Shown: positions 1-9,751, numbered from the stretch's first letter. The stretch: DNA of 64,000 bases from Paractinoplanes toevensis (GCF_018332695.1 NZ_BOQN01000038.1:124001-188000), one strand, 5' to 3'. Numbers and translations are program-made. The notes: a model not told the origin generated them from the letters alone.

Positions 1-140
1 AACACCCCGATGCCCAGCGCCGCCACCGCGACGATCAGCACCGACACGTAGATCTTCGTGCCGACGCGGAAGTCGGCGAGCCGGCCGGCCACCGCGTTCC
101 GCCGCGTGGTCACCTGGACCGTTTTGGGATTGACCTCCAC
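1..140 (-). CDS. Putative methyl-accepting chemotaxis protein, N-terminus only
   Basis: Only the first 46 or so codons are inside the window; the gene runs off the left edge. Reading from a GTG at 140, the product has a short basic N-terminus, then the stretch RLADFRVGTKIYVSVL running into a hydrophobic segment rich in Ala and Val. An L-x-D-x-x-V-G-T-K-I lead followed directly by a first membrane helix is typical of actinobacterial chemotaxis receptors, where the helix precedes a periplasmic sensor and HAMP domain. A purine-rich GAAAGG lies about 9 bases upstream of the GTG. The signalling domain is not visible, so another HAMP-containing sensor is possible. If correct, it suggests a motile host. 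Confidence 0.5.
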   Translation of the reverse strand, partial: MEVNPKTVQVTTRRNAVAGRLADFRVGTKIYVSVLIVAVAALGIGV

Positions 141-214
141 GACACCCGCCCTTTCGCCGTAACCGACCCCAAAACTCCTTTCGGTCCGGGACGTTCCCGG
201 CTGAGCGTGAGGCG

Positions 215-994
215 TCATTCAGCGGCGACGGTATTGGGTCGGGCAGCCAGGTCGGCCTGGTAGCGGCCCGGGGTCTGCCCGACGACCGCGGTGAACGCCT
301 CGATGAAGCTCGACGGGTTCGACCACCCACACGCCATCGCGGTGTCGGTGACCGACCGGCCCTCGGCCAGACGGACCAGGGCGTGGTGGATGCGCAGGAT
401 GGTGCGCCACCGGTGGAAGCTCATCCCCAGCTCGGTGTGGAACAGGCGGCTGAGGGTGCGCTCGCCGGCCCCGGCGGCCCGGCCGAGCTCGGCCAGGGTC
501 GCCGACCGGGCCGGGTCGGCGTGCAGCAGGCCGGTGACCGTCAGCAGCCGGTCGTCCCGCGGTTCGGGCAGGTGCAGGGACTGCTCGGGGGTCTCGCCGA
601 GCTCGTCGATCACCACCGCGCGCAGTCGTTCGAAAGCGCCCGGCCGGATCTCCGGCCGGTCGGTCAGCGCCAGAAGCGCTTCCCGCAGCAGCGGGCTGAC
701 GGCGAAGACACTGGGGTACGGCACGAGCGTGTCGCACAGGCCGGCCGGGATGACGACGAGCCGTACGTCGGTCCGGCCGTAGAAGCGATGGGAGTGGTCG
801 AACCCCGGCGGCGTCCAGGTGACCCGGTGAGCCGGCGCCACCCAGGTGCCGCGCTCGGTGCTGGTGGCCAGGGCGCCGAAGGCCGCATAGACCAGCTGGC
901 CGTCGGTGTGCGAGTGTGGGCCGAGGTGATAGCCGTGCGGCAGCCACCCGCCGCCGGTCTCGGCCCGCGGCGGCGGCTGGCGGCTTTCCGGCAT
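215..994 (-). CDS. AraC-family transcriptional regulator with N-terminal cupin
   Basis: The protein has 259 residues from ATG 994. The N-terminal half looks like an AraC-type cupin sensor, with LGPHSHTDGQLVYAAFG near residue 25 and a PPGFDHSH turn. The C-terminal 100 residues carry two helix-turn-helix motifs: ATLAELGRAAGAGERTLSRL, then SVTDTAMACGWSNPSSFIEAF and the typical QTPGRYQ end. An upstream in-frame start at 1039 would overlap the divergent cutC start, so 994 is preferred. The 44-bp gap to cutC suggests a shared divergent promoter region. The ligand is unknown; cupin AraC proteins of this size usually sense a small molecule and control a neighbour. Confidence 0.85.
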   Translation of the reverse strand: MPESRQPPPRAETGGGWLPHGYHLGPHSHTDGQLVYAAFGALATSTERGTWVAPAHRVTWTPPGFDHSHRFYGRTDVRLVVIPAGLCDTLVPYPSVFAVSPLLREALLALTDRPEIRPGAFERLRAVVIDELGETPEQSLHLPEPRDDRLLTVTGLLHADPARSATLAELGRAAGAGERTLSRLFHTELGMSFHRWRTILRIHHALVRLAEGRSVTDTAMACGWSNPSSFIEAFTAVVGQTPGRYQADLAARPNTVAAE

Positions 995-1038
995 AGCGCA
1001 TGAGTTTACCGGCGGCTGACCGTTTAGAGTTTCGCGCA

Positions 1039-1797
1039 ATGGTTGCCTTTGAACTCGCGGTCCAGGACACGAACGGCCTGGCCGTCGCGGCCCGCCTCGG
1101 CGTCGACCGCATCGAACTCTGCTCGGCGCTGCCCCTCGGCGGCCTCACCCCGTCCCTGGCGTTCATCGAGGCGGCGGTCGCGACCCCGGGCATGCCGCCG
1201 GTGCATGTGCTGGTGCGCCCGCGCCCGGGCGGCTTCGACTACGAGCCGGACGAGGTGGCGCTGACGGTCCGGGACGTCCGCCACGCGATCGAGGCCGGCG
1301 CGGCGGGAGTGGTGGTCGGCGGGGTGCGGTCCGGCACGGTGGACACCGCCCTGATGCGGCGGGTGATCGATGCGGCCGGCGCGGAGGTCACCTTTCACCG
1401 GGCGTTCGACACGGTGGTGGATCCGCTCGCGGCGATCGACACGCTCGCGGAGCTGGGCGTGCGGCGGGTGCTGACCTCGGGTGGGGCCGCCGCGGCCGGC
1501 GATTCGCTGCCCCAACTGGCCCGGCTCGTGAAACACGCCGCCGGCCGGATCGAGATCATGGCGGGCGGCGGGGTGCGGCCCGAGGTGGTGGTGGACCTGG
1601 TGCGGGCTGGGGTGGCGGCGGTGCACGCCTCCGGCAAGGGGTTCGTCGCCGACACCGTCGGCGTCACGCTGGGCAGTGCGGCCCTCGGCGGCCAGAGCGG
1701 GCGGGAGACGACCGACGAAGTGGAGGTCGGCCGTCTCCTCGCGGCGCTGCGGTCAGTGCATGACGACCGGGGTCGGGACGGCGCCTTCGTCGGCTGA
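1039..1797 (+). CDS. cutC: CutC family protein (copper homeostasis, TIM barrel)
   Basis: The 252-residue protein has the CutC hallmarks: LGVDRIELCSALPLGGLTPS near the start, HVLVRPRPGGFDY, VVVGGVRSGTVD, EVTFHRAFD, VRRVLTSGGA and IEIMAGGGVRPE. These are the strand ends of a TIM barrel. CutC has been linked to copper tolerance in bacteria, but its biochemical role remains unsettled. The start at 1039 is chosen because MVAFELAVQ matches the family N-terminus; there is no clear Shine-Dalgarno, and a TAGAGT box ends 8 bases before the ATG, so the transcript may be leaderless. The last 45 bp overlap the 3' end of the convergent MFS gene. Confidence 0.9.
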   Translation: MVAFELAVQDTNGLAVAARLGVDRIELCSALPLGGLTPSLAFIEAAVATPGMPPVHVLVRPRPGGFDYEPDEVALTVRDVRHAIEAGAAGVVVGGVRSGTVDTALMRRVIDAAGAEVTFHRAFDTVVDPLAAIDTLAELGVRRVLTSGGAAAAGDSLPQLARLVKHAAGRIEIMAGGGVRPEVVVDLVRAGVAAVHASGKGFVADTVGVTLGSAALGGQSGRETTDEVEVGRLLAALRSVHDDRGRDGAFVG

Positions 1798-3327
1798 CGG
1801 GGCCTCGGACGCCGGGGCCTTCTTGCGGGGCAGGAAGGCGATCGGGATGAACGTCGCCAGGACCAGGATGAAGCCCACCCAGAAGGTGCTGGCGAACGAG
1901 TCGGCCACGAACGTCAGACCCCGCTGCAGGACGTCCGGCGGGAGCTGCATCTGTGCGCCGTGCTGGGCCGCGATCGCCGCCTCCGCCTCGGTGACCGGTT
2001 CGCCGGTGCCCGGGTTGGTGACGCCGGGGATCGGGGCCGAGCCGTTCAGGTGGCTGGTCAGGATCACCGACATGGTCGCGGTGCCGATCGAGCCGCCGAT
2101 CTGCTGCAGGATGTTCACCAGCGTGGAGCCGCGAGCGACCTCGTGGTTGGTCAGCGTGCGCAGGGCCGAGGTCATGATCGGCATCATCGTGCCGCCCATG
2201 CCGAGACCCATCACGAACAGCGAACCGCACAGCAGCAGGTAGGACGTGTCGGTGCCGACCTGGGTGAAGGTGAAGAACCCGAGGGCGATCAGGGCCATCG
2301 CGAACGGCACCGTGCGGCCCACCGGGATCCGGTCGGCGAGCGTGCCGGCGATCGGCATGGTGATCATCGCGCCGATGCCCTGCGGTGCCATCAGCAGGCC
2401 GGCGTGCAGCGTGGACTCGCCGCGCACCTGCAGGAAGTAGCTGGGGAACAGCAGGCCGGCGCCCATGAACGCGATGACGAACACGAACAGCGAGATCGTC
2501 GAGACGGCCAGCCGCTTGTTGCGGAACAGCCGCAGGTCGAGCAGCGGGTGCTTCGGCTTGAACGAGTAGACCACGAAGCCGATCACCAGCAGCGCGCCGA
2601 TCAGCATCGTCACCCACACCTTGGTGGCGGTGATCGTGCCGGTCTCGGGCAGCGAGGACACGCCGTACAGGAAGAGGGCGAGGCCGGGGGAGAGCATAAG
2701 CATGCCGACGAAGTCGAACGACTCGGACGGCTTCGGGTCGTCCTTGGGCAGCGCGAAGAATGCGTAGACCAGGCCGATGATGCCGATCGGCAGGTTGATC
2801 AGGAAGACCCAGTGCCAGCTCGCCGCCTCGATCAGCCAGCCGCCGAGGATCGGGCCGCCGATCGGGCCGAGCAGCATCGGGATGCCGAGGACCGCCATCA
2901 GTCGGCCGATCCGCTCGGGACCGGCGGCGCGGGTCATGATCGTCATACCGAGTGGCATGAGCATGCCACCGCCCAGGCCCTGCAACACCCGGTAGGCGAC
3001 GAGCTGCTCGATCGAGCCGGCCGTGGCGCAGAGCACCGAACCGGCCGTGAACAGGAACAGGGCGAGCATGTAGAGCCGCTTGGTGCCGAACCGGTCGGCG
3101 GCCCAGCCACTCAGCGGGATCACCGTGGCCAGCGCCAGGGTGTAGCCGGTCAGCGTCCAGGCGACCTGGGCGTAGGTGGCGTCGAACTCGGTCTGGAAGG
3201 TGGGCAGGGCGACGCTCACGACGGTGATGTCGAGAATCGACATGATCGCGCCCAGGACCACCACGCCGGCGATCTTGAGAACGGCGGCGTCCAACTTGGC
3301 AGGCTGCGCGGCTGCCGTGTCAGTCAC
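1753..3327 (-). CDS. MFS drug exporter, DHA2 (EmrB/QacA) type
   Basis: The 524-residue membrane protein has the 14-helix DHA2 layout. It has the first-helix motif SILDITVVSVALPTFQ, the loop 2-3 motif GWAADRFGTKRLYML (motif A) and the helix-5 antiporter motif LGIPMLLGPIGGPILGGWL (motif C), followed by the EmrB-type SWHWVFLINLPIG. Such proteins export lipophilic drugs or metabolites by proton antiport. It reads away from the acyl-ligase gene; the 145-bp gap between them must hold both promoters. No dedicated regulator adjoins it, although the AraC protein 760 bp away is a candidate. The substrate cannot be told from sequence. The 3' end overlaps cutC by 45 bp. Confidence 0.92.
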   Translation of the reverse strand: MTDTAAAQPAKLDAAVLKIAGVVVLGAIMSILDITVVSVALPTFQTEFDATYAQVAWTLTGYTLALATVIPLSGWAADRFGTKRLYMLALFLFTAGSVLCATAGSIEQLVAYRVLQGLGGGMLMPLGMTIMTRAAGPERIGRLMAVLGIPMLLGPIGGPILGGWLIEAASWHWVFLINLPIGIIGLVYAFFALPKDDPKPSESFDFVGMLMLSPGLALFLYGVSSLPETGTITATKVWVTMLIGALLVIGFVVYSFKPKHPLLDLRLFRNKRLAVSTISLFVFVIAFMGAGLLFPSYFLQVRGESTLHAGLLMAPQGIGAMITMPIAGTLADRIPVGRTVPFAMALIALGFFTFTQVGTDTSYLLLCGSLFVMGLGMGGTMMPIMTSALRTLTNHEVARGSTLVNILQQIGGSIGTATMSVILTSHLNGSAPIPGVTNPGTGEPVTEAEAAIAAQHGAQMQLPPDVLQRGLTFVADSFASTFWVGFILVLATFIPIAFLPRKKAPASEAPSADEGAVPTPVVMH

Positions 3328-3472
3328 AAGAAACTCCAGGGTCGGTCTGGAAGCTGCGGAGAGGGATTTCGAAAAAGAGCTTCTTATCCTGTCACCGGGC
3401 CCTACCTGCTAGCACGCCCATTTACGACACCGAAAGGGTGCCCTTCGCCACTATCGGCCGTACGGTGGCCTG

Positions 3473-5092
3473 GTGAGCCGATTCATCGATGAAGTGATCA
3501 TGACAGCGCAGGCCGCGGCGACCGGCATGGTCACCGGCGAACCCGCGGCAAAGGCTCGCATCACCTGGTCCGAGCTGCATCGTAAGGCGAGGGGCGTGGC
3601 CGCCGGGCTGGTTCGCGGTGGCTTGCAACCGGGGCAGGCGGTGGCCGTGCTCGCCGGGCTGCCGGTCGAGACCGCGCCGGTGGCGCAGGGCATCTGGCTG
3701 GCCGGCGGCAGCATGACCATGCTGCACCAGCCGACCCCGCGCACCGACCTGCAGGCGTGGCGCGCGGACACGGTGCGCGTCCTGCGCATGATCGACGCAC
3801 GGGCGGTGGTGGTCGGCGCTCCCTTCGAAGCGGTGACACCGGTGCTGGAGGCGTACGGCATCAAGAATTATCAGGCCGGTGAGCTGATCGCCGGGCCGGA
3901 CCACCCACCGGTCTCCGTCGGCGAAGACGACGTCGCGTTGTTGCAGTTGACCAGCGGTTCCACCGCCGAGCCGAAGGCCGTGCGGATCACCCACCGCAAC
4001 CTGTACGCGAACCTGGCCAACTCCCGCGACCACCTGGGCTGCGACGAGACCGGCGTGATGGTGTCGTGGCTGCCGATGTTCCACGACATGGGCATGGTGG
4101 GCTGCCTGCTGTTGCCGATGATGACGGGGATGGAGCTGGTGAGCCTGCGGCCCGCCGATTTCCTGAGCCGCCCGCTGGTGTGGGCCGAGATGATGAGCCG
4201 TTACGGCGGCACGATCACCACGGCGCCGAACTTCGCGTGGGCGGTGCTCAACCGGCAGCTCGCCCGGGTGCCGGACGGCGCGCTGGACCTGTCCACGCTG
4301 CGGGTGGCGGGCAACGGCGCGGAGCCGATCGACCCGGCGACGATGCGTGCGTTCGTCGAGACCGCGGCCCGGTTCGGGCTGCGGCCCGAGGCCGTGAACT
4401 GCTGCTACGGCGCCGCCGAGAGCACGCTGGTCATCTCCATGTCGGAGATGTCGGACGAGATGCTGCTCGACTCGGTGGACGGTTCGGAACTGGAGCGCGG
4501 CCGGGCGACACCCGGCGACACGAGGGAGATCCCGAAGCTGGGCCGGCCCTACCCGAGCGTCGAGGTGCAGGTCGTCGACGACGACGGAAAACCGCTGGGC
4601 GTGCGCCAGGTGGGCCGCATCCAGCTGCGCGGCGATTCGGTGACCGACGGGTACGTGACCCCGGACGGTTACGAGAGTGCCCGCGACGCCGACGGGTGGC
4701 TGGACATCGGCGACGAGGGATATCTGGTGGAAGACGGGCAGATCGTGGTGTGCGGCCGGCGCAAGGACGTGATCATCATGGGCGGCCGCAACATCTACCC
4801 CACCGACATCGAGCGGGCCGCCGGCACCGTCGAGGGCGTCCGCGAGGGCAACGTGGTCGCGGTGCGGCTGATGGCCGGCGAGGGCCAGGCCCGCGAGTCG
4901 TTCGCGGTGATCGCCGAGTCGAAACTGGCCGACGACGAGACCGCCGCGGCCAAGATCGTCAAGGAGGTCACCTCCCGGGTGGTGGCCGAGATCGACGCCC
5001 GCCCGGCGCAGGTCCGGGTCGTGCCGCCCGGCAGCCTGCCGAAGACTCCCTCCGGCAAGCTGCGCCGGGCGGCCGCCCGCACGCTCCTCTAG
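3473..5092 (+). CDS. Acyl-adenylate-forming ligase (fatty-acyl-AMP/CoA ligase)
   Basis: The 539-residue ANL-superfamily enzyme has the P-loop [20 protein letters not shown] (residues 157-176), the A5 motif CCYGAAEST, the A7-like [13 protein letters not shown], the hinge [21 protein letters not shown] and the catalytic A10 lysine in [10 protein letters not shown] near the C-terminus. Tightly matching relatives are actinobacterial fatty-acyl-AMP ligases and FadD-like proteins that adenylate a lipid acid and load it on CoA or an acyl carrier protein; I cannot decide between these acceptors. It starts at GTG 3473 with only a weak ribosome site. Its 3' end overlaps the convergent trpB2 stop by 4 bp. 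Its position beside acyl-CoA and aldehyde dehydrogenases suggests activation of an oxidised lipid acid. Confidence 0.88.
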   Translation: MSRFIDEVIMTAQAAATGMVTGEPAAKARITWSELHRKARGVAAGLVRGGLQPGQAVAVLAGLPVETAPVAQGIWLAGGSMTMLHQPTPRTDLQAWRADTVRVLRMIDARAVVVGAPFEAVTPVLEAYGIKNYQAGELIAGPDHPPVSVGEDDVALLQLTSGSTAEPKAVRITHRNLYANLANSRDHLGCDETGVMVSWLPMFHDMGMVGCLLLPMMTGMELVSLRPADFLSRPLVWAEMMSRYGGTITTAPNFAWAVLNRQLARVPDGALDLSTLRVAGNGAEPIDPATMRAFVETAARFGLRPEAVNCCYGAAESTLVISMSEMSDEMLLDSVDGSELERGRATPGDTREIPKLGRPYPSVEVQVVDDDGKPLGVRQVGRIQLRGDSVTDGYVTPDGYESARDADGWLDIGDEGYLVEDGQIVVCGRRKDVIIMGGRNIYPTDIERAAGTVEGVREGNVVAVRLMAGEGQARESFAVIAESKLADDETAAAKIVKEVTSRVVAEIDARPAQVRVVPPGSLPKTPSGKLRRAAARTLL

Positions 5093-6447
5093 ACCCGCGG
5101 CAGGCCGGCGATCGCGGCCTCGACGGCCGCGGTGGACAGCTCGTGGTCCACCATGTCGCCGGCCAGGAAGCGGCCGTACGCGGGCAGGTCCAGGTGGCCG
5201 TGCCCGCACAGCGCCGTGAGGATCACCTTCTCCTCGCCGGTCTCCTTGCAGCGCAGCGCCTCCTCGATGCAGGCCGCCAGGGCGTGTGTCGGCTCCGGCG
5301 CCGGGATGATGCCCTCGGTGCGGGCGAACGTCACGCCGGCCTCGAAGCACTCCTTCTGCGTCTTGGCGACCGCCTCCATCAGGCCCAGCTCGTAGACGTG
5401 CGAGATCAGCGGCGACATGCCGTGATAGCGCAGCCCACCCGCGTGGATCGGGTCCGGGATGAAGTCGTGGCCGAGCGTGTGCATCTTCATCAGCGGCGTC
5501 ATCCCGGCGGTGTCGCCGAAGTCGTACGCGTAGACGCCCTTGGTCAGCGACGGGCAGGAGGCCGGCTCGACCGCCCGGATCGTCGGGTTCATCGTGCCGG
5601 CCAGCTTCTCCCGCAGGAACGGGAAGGCCAGGCCGCCGAAGTTGGAGCCGCCCCCCGTGCAGCCGACGATCACGTCCGGCTTGTCGCCCACCTTCGCGAG
5701 CTGGAGCAGCGCCTCCTCGCCGATGATCGTCTGGTGCAGGAGCACGTGGTTGAGCACGCTGCCCAGCGCATAGTTGGTGTCGGCGTGCTGCGCGGCCACC
5801 TCGACGGCCTCGCTGATCGCGATGCCGAGCGAGCCCGGCGAATCGGGGTGCTCGGCGAGGATCTTCCGCCCCGCGTCGGTCAGATTCGACGGCGACGGGT
5901 GGATGATCCCGCCGAACGTCTCAATCATGATCTTCCGGTACGGCTTCTGATCGTACGAGGCCCGCACCTGCCAGATCTCCACGTCCAGCCCGTACTGTGC
6001 GCCGGCGAAGGCCAACGCCGTACCCCATTGGCCGGCCCCGGTCTCGGTGGTGAGCCGGCGGATGCCGGCGGCCGCGTTGTAGAAGGCCTGCGGCACCGCG
6101 GTGTTCGGCTTGTGCGACCCGGCCGGCGACACCCCTTCGTACTTGTAGTAGATCTTCGCCGGGGTGCCGAGCGCCTTCTCCAGGCGGTGCGCCCGGTAGA
6201 GCGGCGACGGCCGCCAGAGGCGGTAGACGTCGAGCACCTCCTCGGGGATCGGCACGTAGCGCTCGGTGGTCACCTCCTGCTCGATGAGGGCCATCGGGAA
6301 CAGCGGCGCGAGGTCGTCCGGCCCGACCGGCTGCAGCGTGCCGGGATGCAGGACGGGCGGTGGTGGCGAGGGCAGGTCCGGCACGAGGTTGTACCAGTTC
6401 CGCGGCATCTCCGATTCGGACAGCAGGATCTTGGTCTCGGATGTCAT
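5089..6447 (-). CDS. trpB2: Tryptophan synthase beta-like protein, TrpB2 type
   Basis: The 452-residue PLP enzyme is longer than TrpB1 and has the TrpB2 style N-terminus, [20 protein letters not shown]. The PLP lysine lies in [11 protein letters not shown] (K113). The phosphate-binding loop is [11 protein letters not shown]. TrpB2 enzymes join indole with serine to give tryptophan, or make do as indole salvage or stand-alone serine/phosphoserine lyases. There is no trpA or other trp gene nearby, which fits a stand-alone TrpB2. Transcription runs from the 64-bp gap after the acyl-CoA dehydrogenase, with which it could be cotranscribed. Confidence 0.92.
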   Translation of the reverse strand: MTSETKILLSESEMPRNWYNLVPDLPSPPPPVLHPGTLQPVGPDDLAPLFPMALIEQEVTTERYVPIPEEVLDVYRLWRPSPLYRAHRLEKALGTPAKIYYKYEGVSPAGSHKPNTAVPQAFYNAAAGIRRLTTETGAGQWGTALAFAGAQYGLDVEIWQVRASYDQKPYRKIMIETFGGIIHPSPSNLTDAGRKILAEHPDSPGSLGIAISEAVEVAAQHADTNYALGSVLNHVLLHQTIIGEEALLQLAKVGDKPDVIVGCTGGGSNFGGLAFPFLREKLAGTMNPTIRAVEPASCPSLTKGVYAYDFGDTAGMTPLMKMHTLGHDFIPDPIHAGGLRYHGMSPLISHVYELGLMEAVAKTQKECFEAGVTFARTEGIIPAPEPTHALAACIEEALRCKETGEEKVILTALCGHGHLDLPAYGRFLAGDMVDHELSTAAVEAAIAGLPRV

Positions 6448-6511
6448 CTGCCGATCATCTACCGGTGAGGTCCGGCGCGGTCAGACCTTGTCGCTCTTAT
6501 TGCTGACAGGG

Positions 6512-7630
6512 TTACAGGCCGTACGTCTTGCCGATGATGTCGCGCTGGATCTCGCTGGTGCCGCCGTAGACGGTGGAGATCAGCGCCGCCCGGACGTGGC
6601 GTTCCATGTCGTACTCGGTGGCGTAGCCGTAGCCGCCCATCATCTGCATGCCGGCCAGGGCCATCTCGCGGGCCACCTCGGTGGTCTTCAGCTTGACCAT
6701 CGAGCTTTCCCGGGGCAGCACCCGGGACGGGTCGCGGTCGACCAGCTCGGCGGTGCGGTAGACGAGCAGTTTGCAGCACTCGATCTCGGTGGCCAGGTCG
6801 GCGATGCGGTGCCGCATGGCCTGGAAGGTGCCGATCGGGCGGCCGAACTGCTTGCGCTCCTTCACGTAGGCCAGAACGTCGTCGAAGGCGCGCCGGGCCG
6901 TGCCCAGCATCAGCCCGGCCAGGATCAGCCGCTCCAGGTTGAGGCCGGCCATCAGTTGCTTCCAGCCCTCGCCGACCGCGCCCACCACGGCGTCCTCGGG
7001 CAGCACGCAGTCGGTGAAGTAGAGGTCGTTGACCTCCTTGCCGCCCATCGTGTCGATGCCGGTGATCTGCAGGCCGGGCGTGTCGGCAGGCACCAGGAAC
7101 ATGGTCAGGCCGGCATGCTCGCCGGGCACCCCGCCGGTGCGGGCGACCAGCAGGATCGCGTCGGCGAAGTGGGCGTTGGAGCACCACGTCTTCTGGCCGT
7201 TGATCACGTAGCCGGTCTCGCCGGCGACGGCGCGGCAGGCCAGGGCGGCCACATCCGAGCCGGCCTCCGGCTCGGACATCGCGATGGAGTAGGTGCGGCC
7301 GGCCGCGGTGCCGCCGACGATGGCCTTCTGCTGCTCGGGGGAGCCGAAGCGGCTGATCGCGCCGGCCACGATGGACGAGGTGGCGAACCCGCCGATCGGG
7401 GCCATGCCGTACGCGGTGTGCTCGAGGAACAGGCACATGTCGACCGCGCTGCTCTCGATCACCTCGAGCCAGCCCAGGTCGGCCATCTTCTGGTAAAGGC
7501 CCTGGTGGTGTTTGTGCAGACCGCCCTCGGTGAGGGCGTCGCGCTGGGCCCGGGTGCCGGTCTCGCGCTTGCAGAAGTCGTCGACGGCGGCCGCGAACGC
7601 GCGCTGCTCGTCGGTCAGATCAAGATCCAT
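6512..7630 (-). CDS. Acyl-CoA dehydrogenase
   Basis: The 372-residue flavoprotein has the family's helical N-domain (LDLTDEQRAFAAAVDDF), the FAD/substrate-loop motif SIAMSEPEAGSDVAAL, the stretch VINGQKTWCSNAHFADAI, and a C-domain ending in YGGTSEIQRDIIGKTYG. It would introduce the alpha-beta double bond of an acyl-CoA. The usual medium-chain catalytic Glu next to the GGTSEIQR motif is not present, so the base must come from elsewhere, as in several actinobacterial FadE enzymes. ATG 7630 is preferred over an upstream in-frame ATG because GAAGGG sits 6 bases before it and the family N-terminus is MDLDLTDEQ. It is divergent from the aldehyde dehydrogenase across a 74-bp gap holding a tandem operator-like element. 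Confidence 0.93.
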   Translation of the reverse strand: MDLDLTDEQRAFAAAVDDFCKRETGTRAQRDALTEGGLHKHHQGLYQKMADLGWLEVIESSAVDMCLFLEHTAYGMAPIGGFATSSIVAGAISRFGSPEQQKAIVGGTAAGRTYSIAMSEPEAGSDVAALACRAVAGETGYVINGQKTWCSNAHFADAILLVARTGGVPGEHAGLTMFLVPADTPGLQITGIDTMGGKEVNDLYFTDCVLPEDAVVGAVGEGWKQLMAGLNLERLILAGLMLGTARRAFDDVLAYVKERKQFGRPIGTFQAMRHRIADLATEIECCKLLVYRTAELVDRDPSRVLPRESSMVKLKTTEVAREMALAGMQMMGGYGYATEYDMERHVRAALISTVYGGTSEIQRDIIGKTYGL

Positions 7631-7677
7631 GTCAATCCCTTCACGGGGCTGTACTTGGGATTGACGCGACCGTAGCA

Positions 7678-7692
7678 TATCAAATATCAAAT
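7678..7692. promoter_or_regulatory. Candidate GntR operator, copy 1
   Basis: The 15-mer TATCAAATATCAAAT is a tandem direct repeat of a 7-bp unit. It is strikingly AT-rich for this genome and sits between the divergent acyl-CoA dehydrogenase and aldehyde dehydrogenase starts, 12 bases before the latter. The identical 15-mer recurs at 9737, just upstream of the GntR gene. That placement makes it a likely binding site for that regulator. Confidence 0.65.
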
Positions 7693-7704
7693 TTTGGGGG
7701 TGCC

Positions 7705-9120
7705 ATGGAAGCCGTCTCCAACGCTCGTGCGGCCGCCGGCTGGTGGGCCGATCTGAGCTTCCGCGAGCGACGCGAACATCTGCTCGACTGGAAACGAGTC
7801 ATCGCCGCCCGATCCGACGAACTGGGCGACGTCATACACGAAGAGACCGGCAAGCCGGTCGGGGACGCGCTGCTCGAGATCATGCTGGCGGTCGAGCACC
7901 TGGACTGGGCGGCCCGCAACGCCTCGCGCGTCCTGCGCCGCCGCCGGGTCCGCTCCGGGCTGCTCGCCGCCGATCAGGGCGCGGCTCTCGAATACCGGCC
8001 GCTCGGCGTGATCGGCGTGATCGGGCCGTGGAACTATCCGGTCTACACACCCATGGGCTCGATCTCCTACGCCCTCGGGGCCGGCAACGCGGTGGTGTTC
8101 AAGCCGAGCGAGCACACCCCGCGGACGGGTGAGTGGCTGGCCGCGGCCTGGGCCGCCATCACCGATCAGCCGGTTCTGCAGGTCGTCACCGGCGACGGCG
8201 CGGTCGGCGCGCAGTTGGTCGCGGCGGGCGTCGACAAGATCGCGTTCACCGGTTCGGCGGCCACCGGCCGTACGGTGATGGCGGCCTGCGCCCGGAGTCT
8301 CACGCCGGTGGTGATCGAGGGCGGCGGCAAGGACGCGATGATCGTCGCGGCCGACGCCGATCTCGACGCCGCCGCCGAGGCGGCGGCCTTCGGCGGGTTC
8401 GGCAACGCGGGCCAGACCTGCGCCGGCGTCGAGCGGGTGTACGTCGAACGCGCGGTCTACCCGGAGTTCCTGGCCAAACTGGCCGCGATCGCCGAGACCG
8501 TCGAGCCGGGCGAGGACGGCCCCTACGGCCGGATGACCGTCGCCACCCAGGTCGACATCGTCCGCGACCACGTCGACGACGCCATCGCCAGAGGCGGCCG
8601 GGTCGTGGTCGGCGGCCCGGAATCGATCAAGCCGCCGTACGTCTTCCCGGTCGTTCTCGCCGAGGTCCCCGAGGACAGCACCGCGGTGACCGAGGAGACC
8701 TTCGGTCCGACCGTGGTGGTCAACCCGGTCTCATCGCTGGACGAGGCGGTGAGTCTGGCCAACGCTTCTCGATATGGCCTGGCCGCGTCCATCTTCTCGA
8801 AGAATCGGGAGAAGTCGCTGAACATCGCTCGGCGTCTGCGCACCGGCGCTGCATCGATCAACTCGGTGCTGGGCTTCGCGGGTGTGCCCGCGCTCCCGTT
8901 CGGCGGCGTCGGTGACTCCGGGTTCGGGCGGGTGCACGGCGCCGACGGACTGCGAGAGTTCAGTCGGCCGCAGTCGGTGACGTGGCGGCGTTTCAAAGCC
9001 CCGATGGACGTGATGAGCCTGCATCGCGACCCGGCCGTCCTCGACCGAGCGCTTCGGATATTCCGGATGCGGCACGCCCGCGGGGCTACGCCCAGACCCC
9101 CTGGTTCTCGAGGTGCTTGA
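7705..9120 (+). CDS. NAD(P)-dependent aldehyde dehydrogenase
   Basis: The 471-residue enzyme has the catalytic cysteine in FGNAGQTCAG (C239), the general-base Glu in VVIEGGGKD (E205), the oxyanion Asn in GVIGPWNYP (N110) and the nucleotide-binding FTGSAATGRTV. It oxidises an aldehyde to the acid. The sequence resembles the succinate-semialdehyde/medium-chain aldehyde group, but substrate cannot be assigned. A GGGGG run lies just before ATG 7705, and the tandem operator-like element overlaps the promoter zone. The 3' end overlaps the convergent GntR gene by 35 bp. Context suggests it consumes an aldehyde made by the MpaB-type oxygenase at 9793. Confidence 0.93.
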   Translation: MEAVSNARAAAGWWADLSFRERREHLLDWKRVIAARSDELGDVIHEETGKPVGDALLEIMLAVEHLDWAARNASRVLRRRRVRSGLLAADQGAALEYRPLGVIGVIGPWNYPVYTPMGSISYALGAGNAVVFKPSEHTPRTGEWLAAAWAAITDQPVLQVVTGDGAVGAQLVAAGVDKIAFTGSAATGRTVMAACARSLTPVVIEGGGKDAMIVAADADLDAAAEAAAFGGFGNAGQTCAGVERVYVERAVYPEFLAKLAAIAETVEPGEDGPYGRMTVATQVDIVRDHVDDAIARGGRVVVGGPESIKPPYVFPVVLAEVPEDSTAVTEETFGPTVVVNPVSSLDEAVSLANASRYGLAASIFSKNREKSLNIARRLRTGAASINSVLGFAGVPALPFGGVGDSGFGRVHGADGLREFSRPQSVTWRRFKAPMDVMSLHRDPAVLDRALRIFRMRHARGATPRPPGSRGA

Positions 9121-9724
9121 TCAGCAGGTCGGCGCCGTCCGTGAAATGCCGGGTCATCACGGTACGGGCGGCGCCGGGGTCACGCGCGGTGAGTGCGGCC
9201 AGCAACAGCTCGTGGTCCTGCTTCATGCTGCTGCGCCACCGGGCGTCCGACGAGTAGAAGCGAACCGGCGTGTACCGGGTCGCCGTGTGCAGGAACCAGC
9301 TCAGCTTGCGCGCGTCGGCGATCCGGTTGATCGTCCGGTGGAAACCGAACTCGAGCCGCTCGACCTCCTCGGCCGGCTTGGCCCGCTGCAGCGCCCGGTC
9401 GGCGACGACCAACTCGTCCAGCTGACCGTCGGTGATCGCCACGGCGACCCGGGCGGCCAGCTCCCCGGCGATGTCACCCTGCAACTGGAACAGGTCGTGC
9501 ACGTCCTGCTTGGACAGCGGCGACACCACGTACCCCTTGCGGGGTTGCAGTTCGACCATGTCCTCGCCGCGCAGCGTCAGCAGCGCCTCGCGCACCGGCG
9601 TGATGCTCACGCCGAGCTGCGCGGCGATCTCCTCGAGCCGGACCCGGGCGCCCGGCCGCAGCTCGCCGGACATGATCCGCGCGCGCAGCGCGGCGGCAAC
9701 TTCGTCGGAGAGCTGGGGTCGCAT
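9086..9724 (-). CDS. GntR-family regulator, FCD (FadR-like) subfamily
   Basis: The 212-residue protein has an N-terminal winged helix (LSDEVAAALRARIMSGELRP, then RLEEIAAQLGVSITPVREAL and the wing with PRKGYVVSPLS). It is followed by an all-helical FCD effector domain of about 130 residues that ends in HFTDGADLLIKHLE. FCD proteins commonly bind carboxylic acids or acyl-CoA and repress catabolic genes. ATG 9724 gives the family start; an upstream TTG lies inside the candidate operator. There is no Shine-Dalgarno, so the mRNA may be leaderless. The operator-like 15-mer lies 13 bases upstream, consistent with autoregulation and with control of both divergent pairs. Confidence 0.92.
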   Translation of the reverse strand: MRPQLSDEVAAALRARIMSGELRPGARVRLEEIAAQLGVSITPVREALLTLRGEDMVELQPRKGYVVSPLSKQDVHDLFQLQGDIAGELAARVAVAITDGQLDELVVADRALQRAKPAEEVERLEFGFHRTINRIADARKLSWFLHTATRYTPVRFYSSDARWRSSMKQDHELLLAALTARDPGAARTVMTRHFTDGADLLIKHLENQGVWA

Positions 9725-9736
9725 AAGACGGCACGG

Positions 9737-9751
9737 TATCAAATATCAAAT
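9737..9751. promoter_or_regulatory. Candidate GntR operator, copy 2
   Basis: This is an exact second copy of the 15-mer found at 7678, in the same orientation. It lies in the 68-bp gap between the divergent GntR gene and the MpaB-type oxygenase. It would cover the GntR promoter and lies about 40 bases upstream of the oxygenase start. Confidence 0.65.

Noticed and set aside
3422..5350. 642-residue minus-strand open frame over the acyl-ligase gene
   Set aside because: It is antisense to a gene with full family motifs. Its translation is His/Arg/Gly-rich low complexity, a common shadow in GC-rich DNA.
4066..6468. 800-residue plus-strand open frame across the ligase and trpB2
   Set aside because: It crosses two real genes on different strands and has no recognisable domain; it is a GC-driven shadow.
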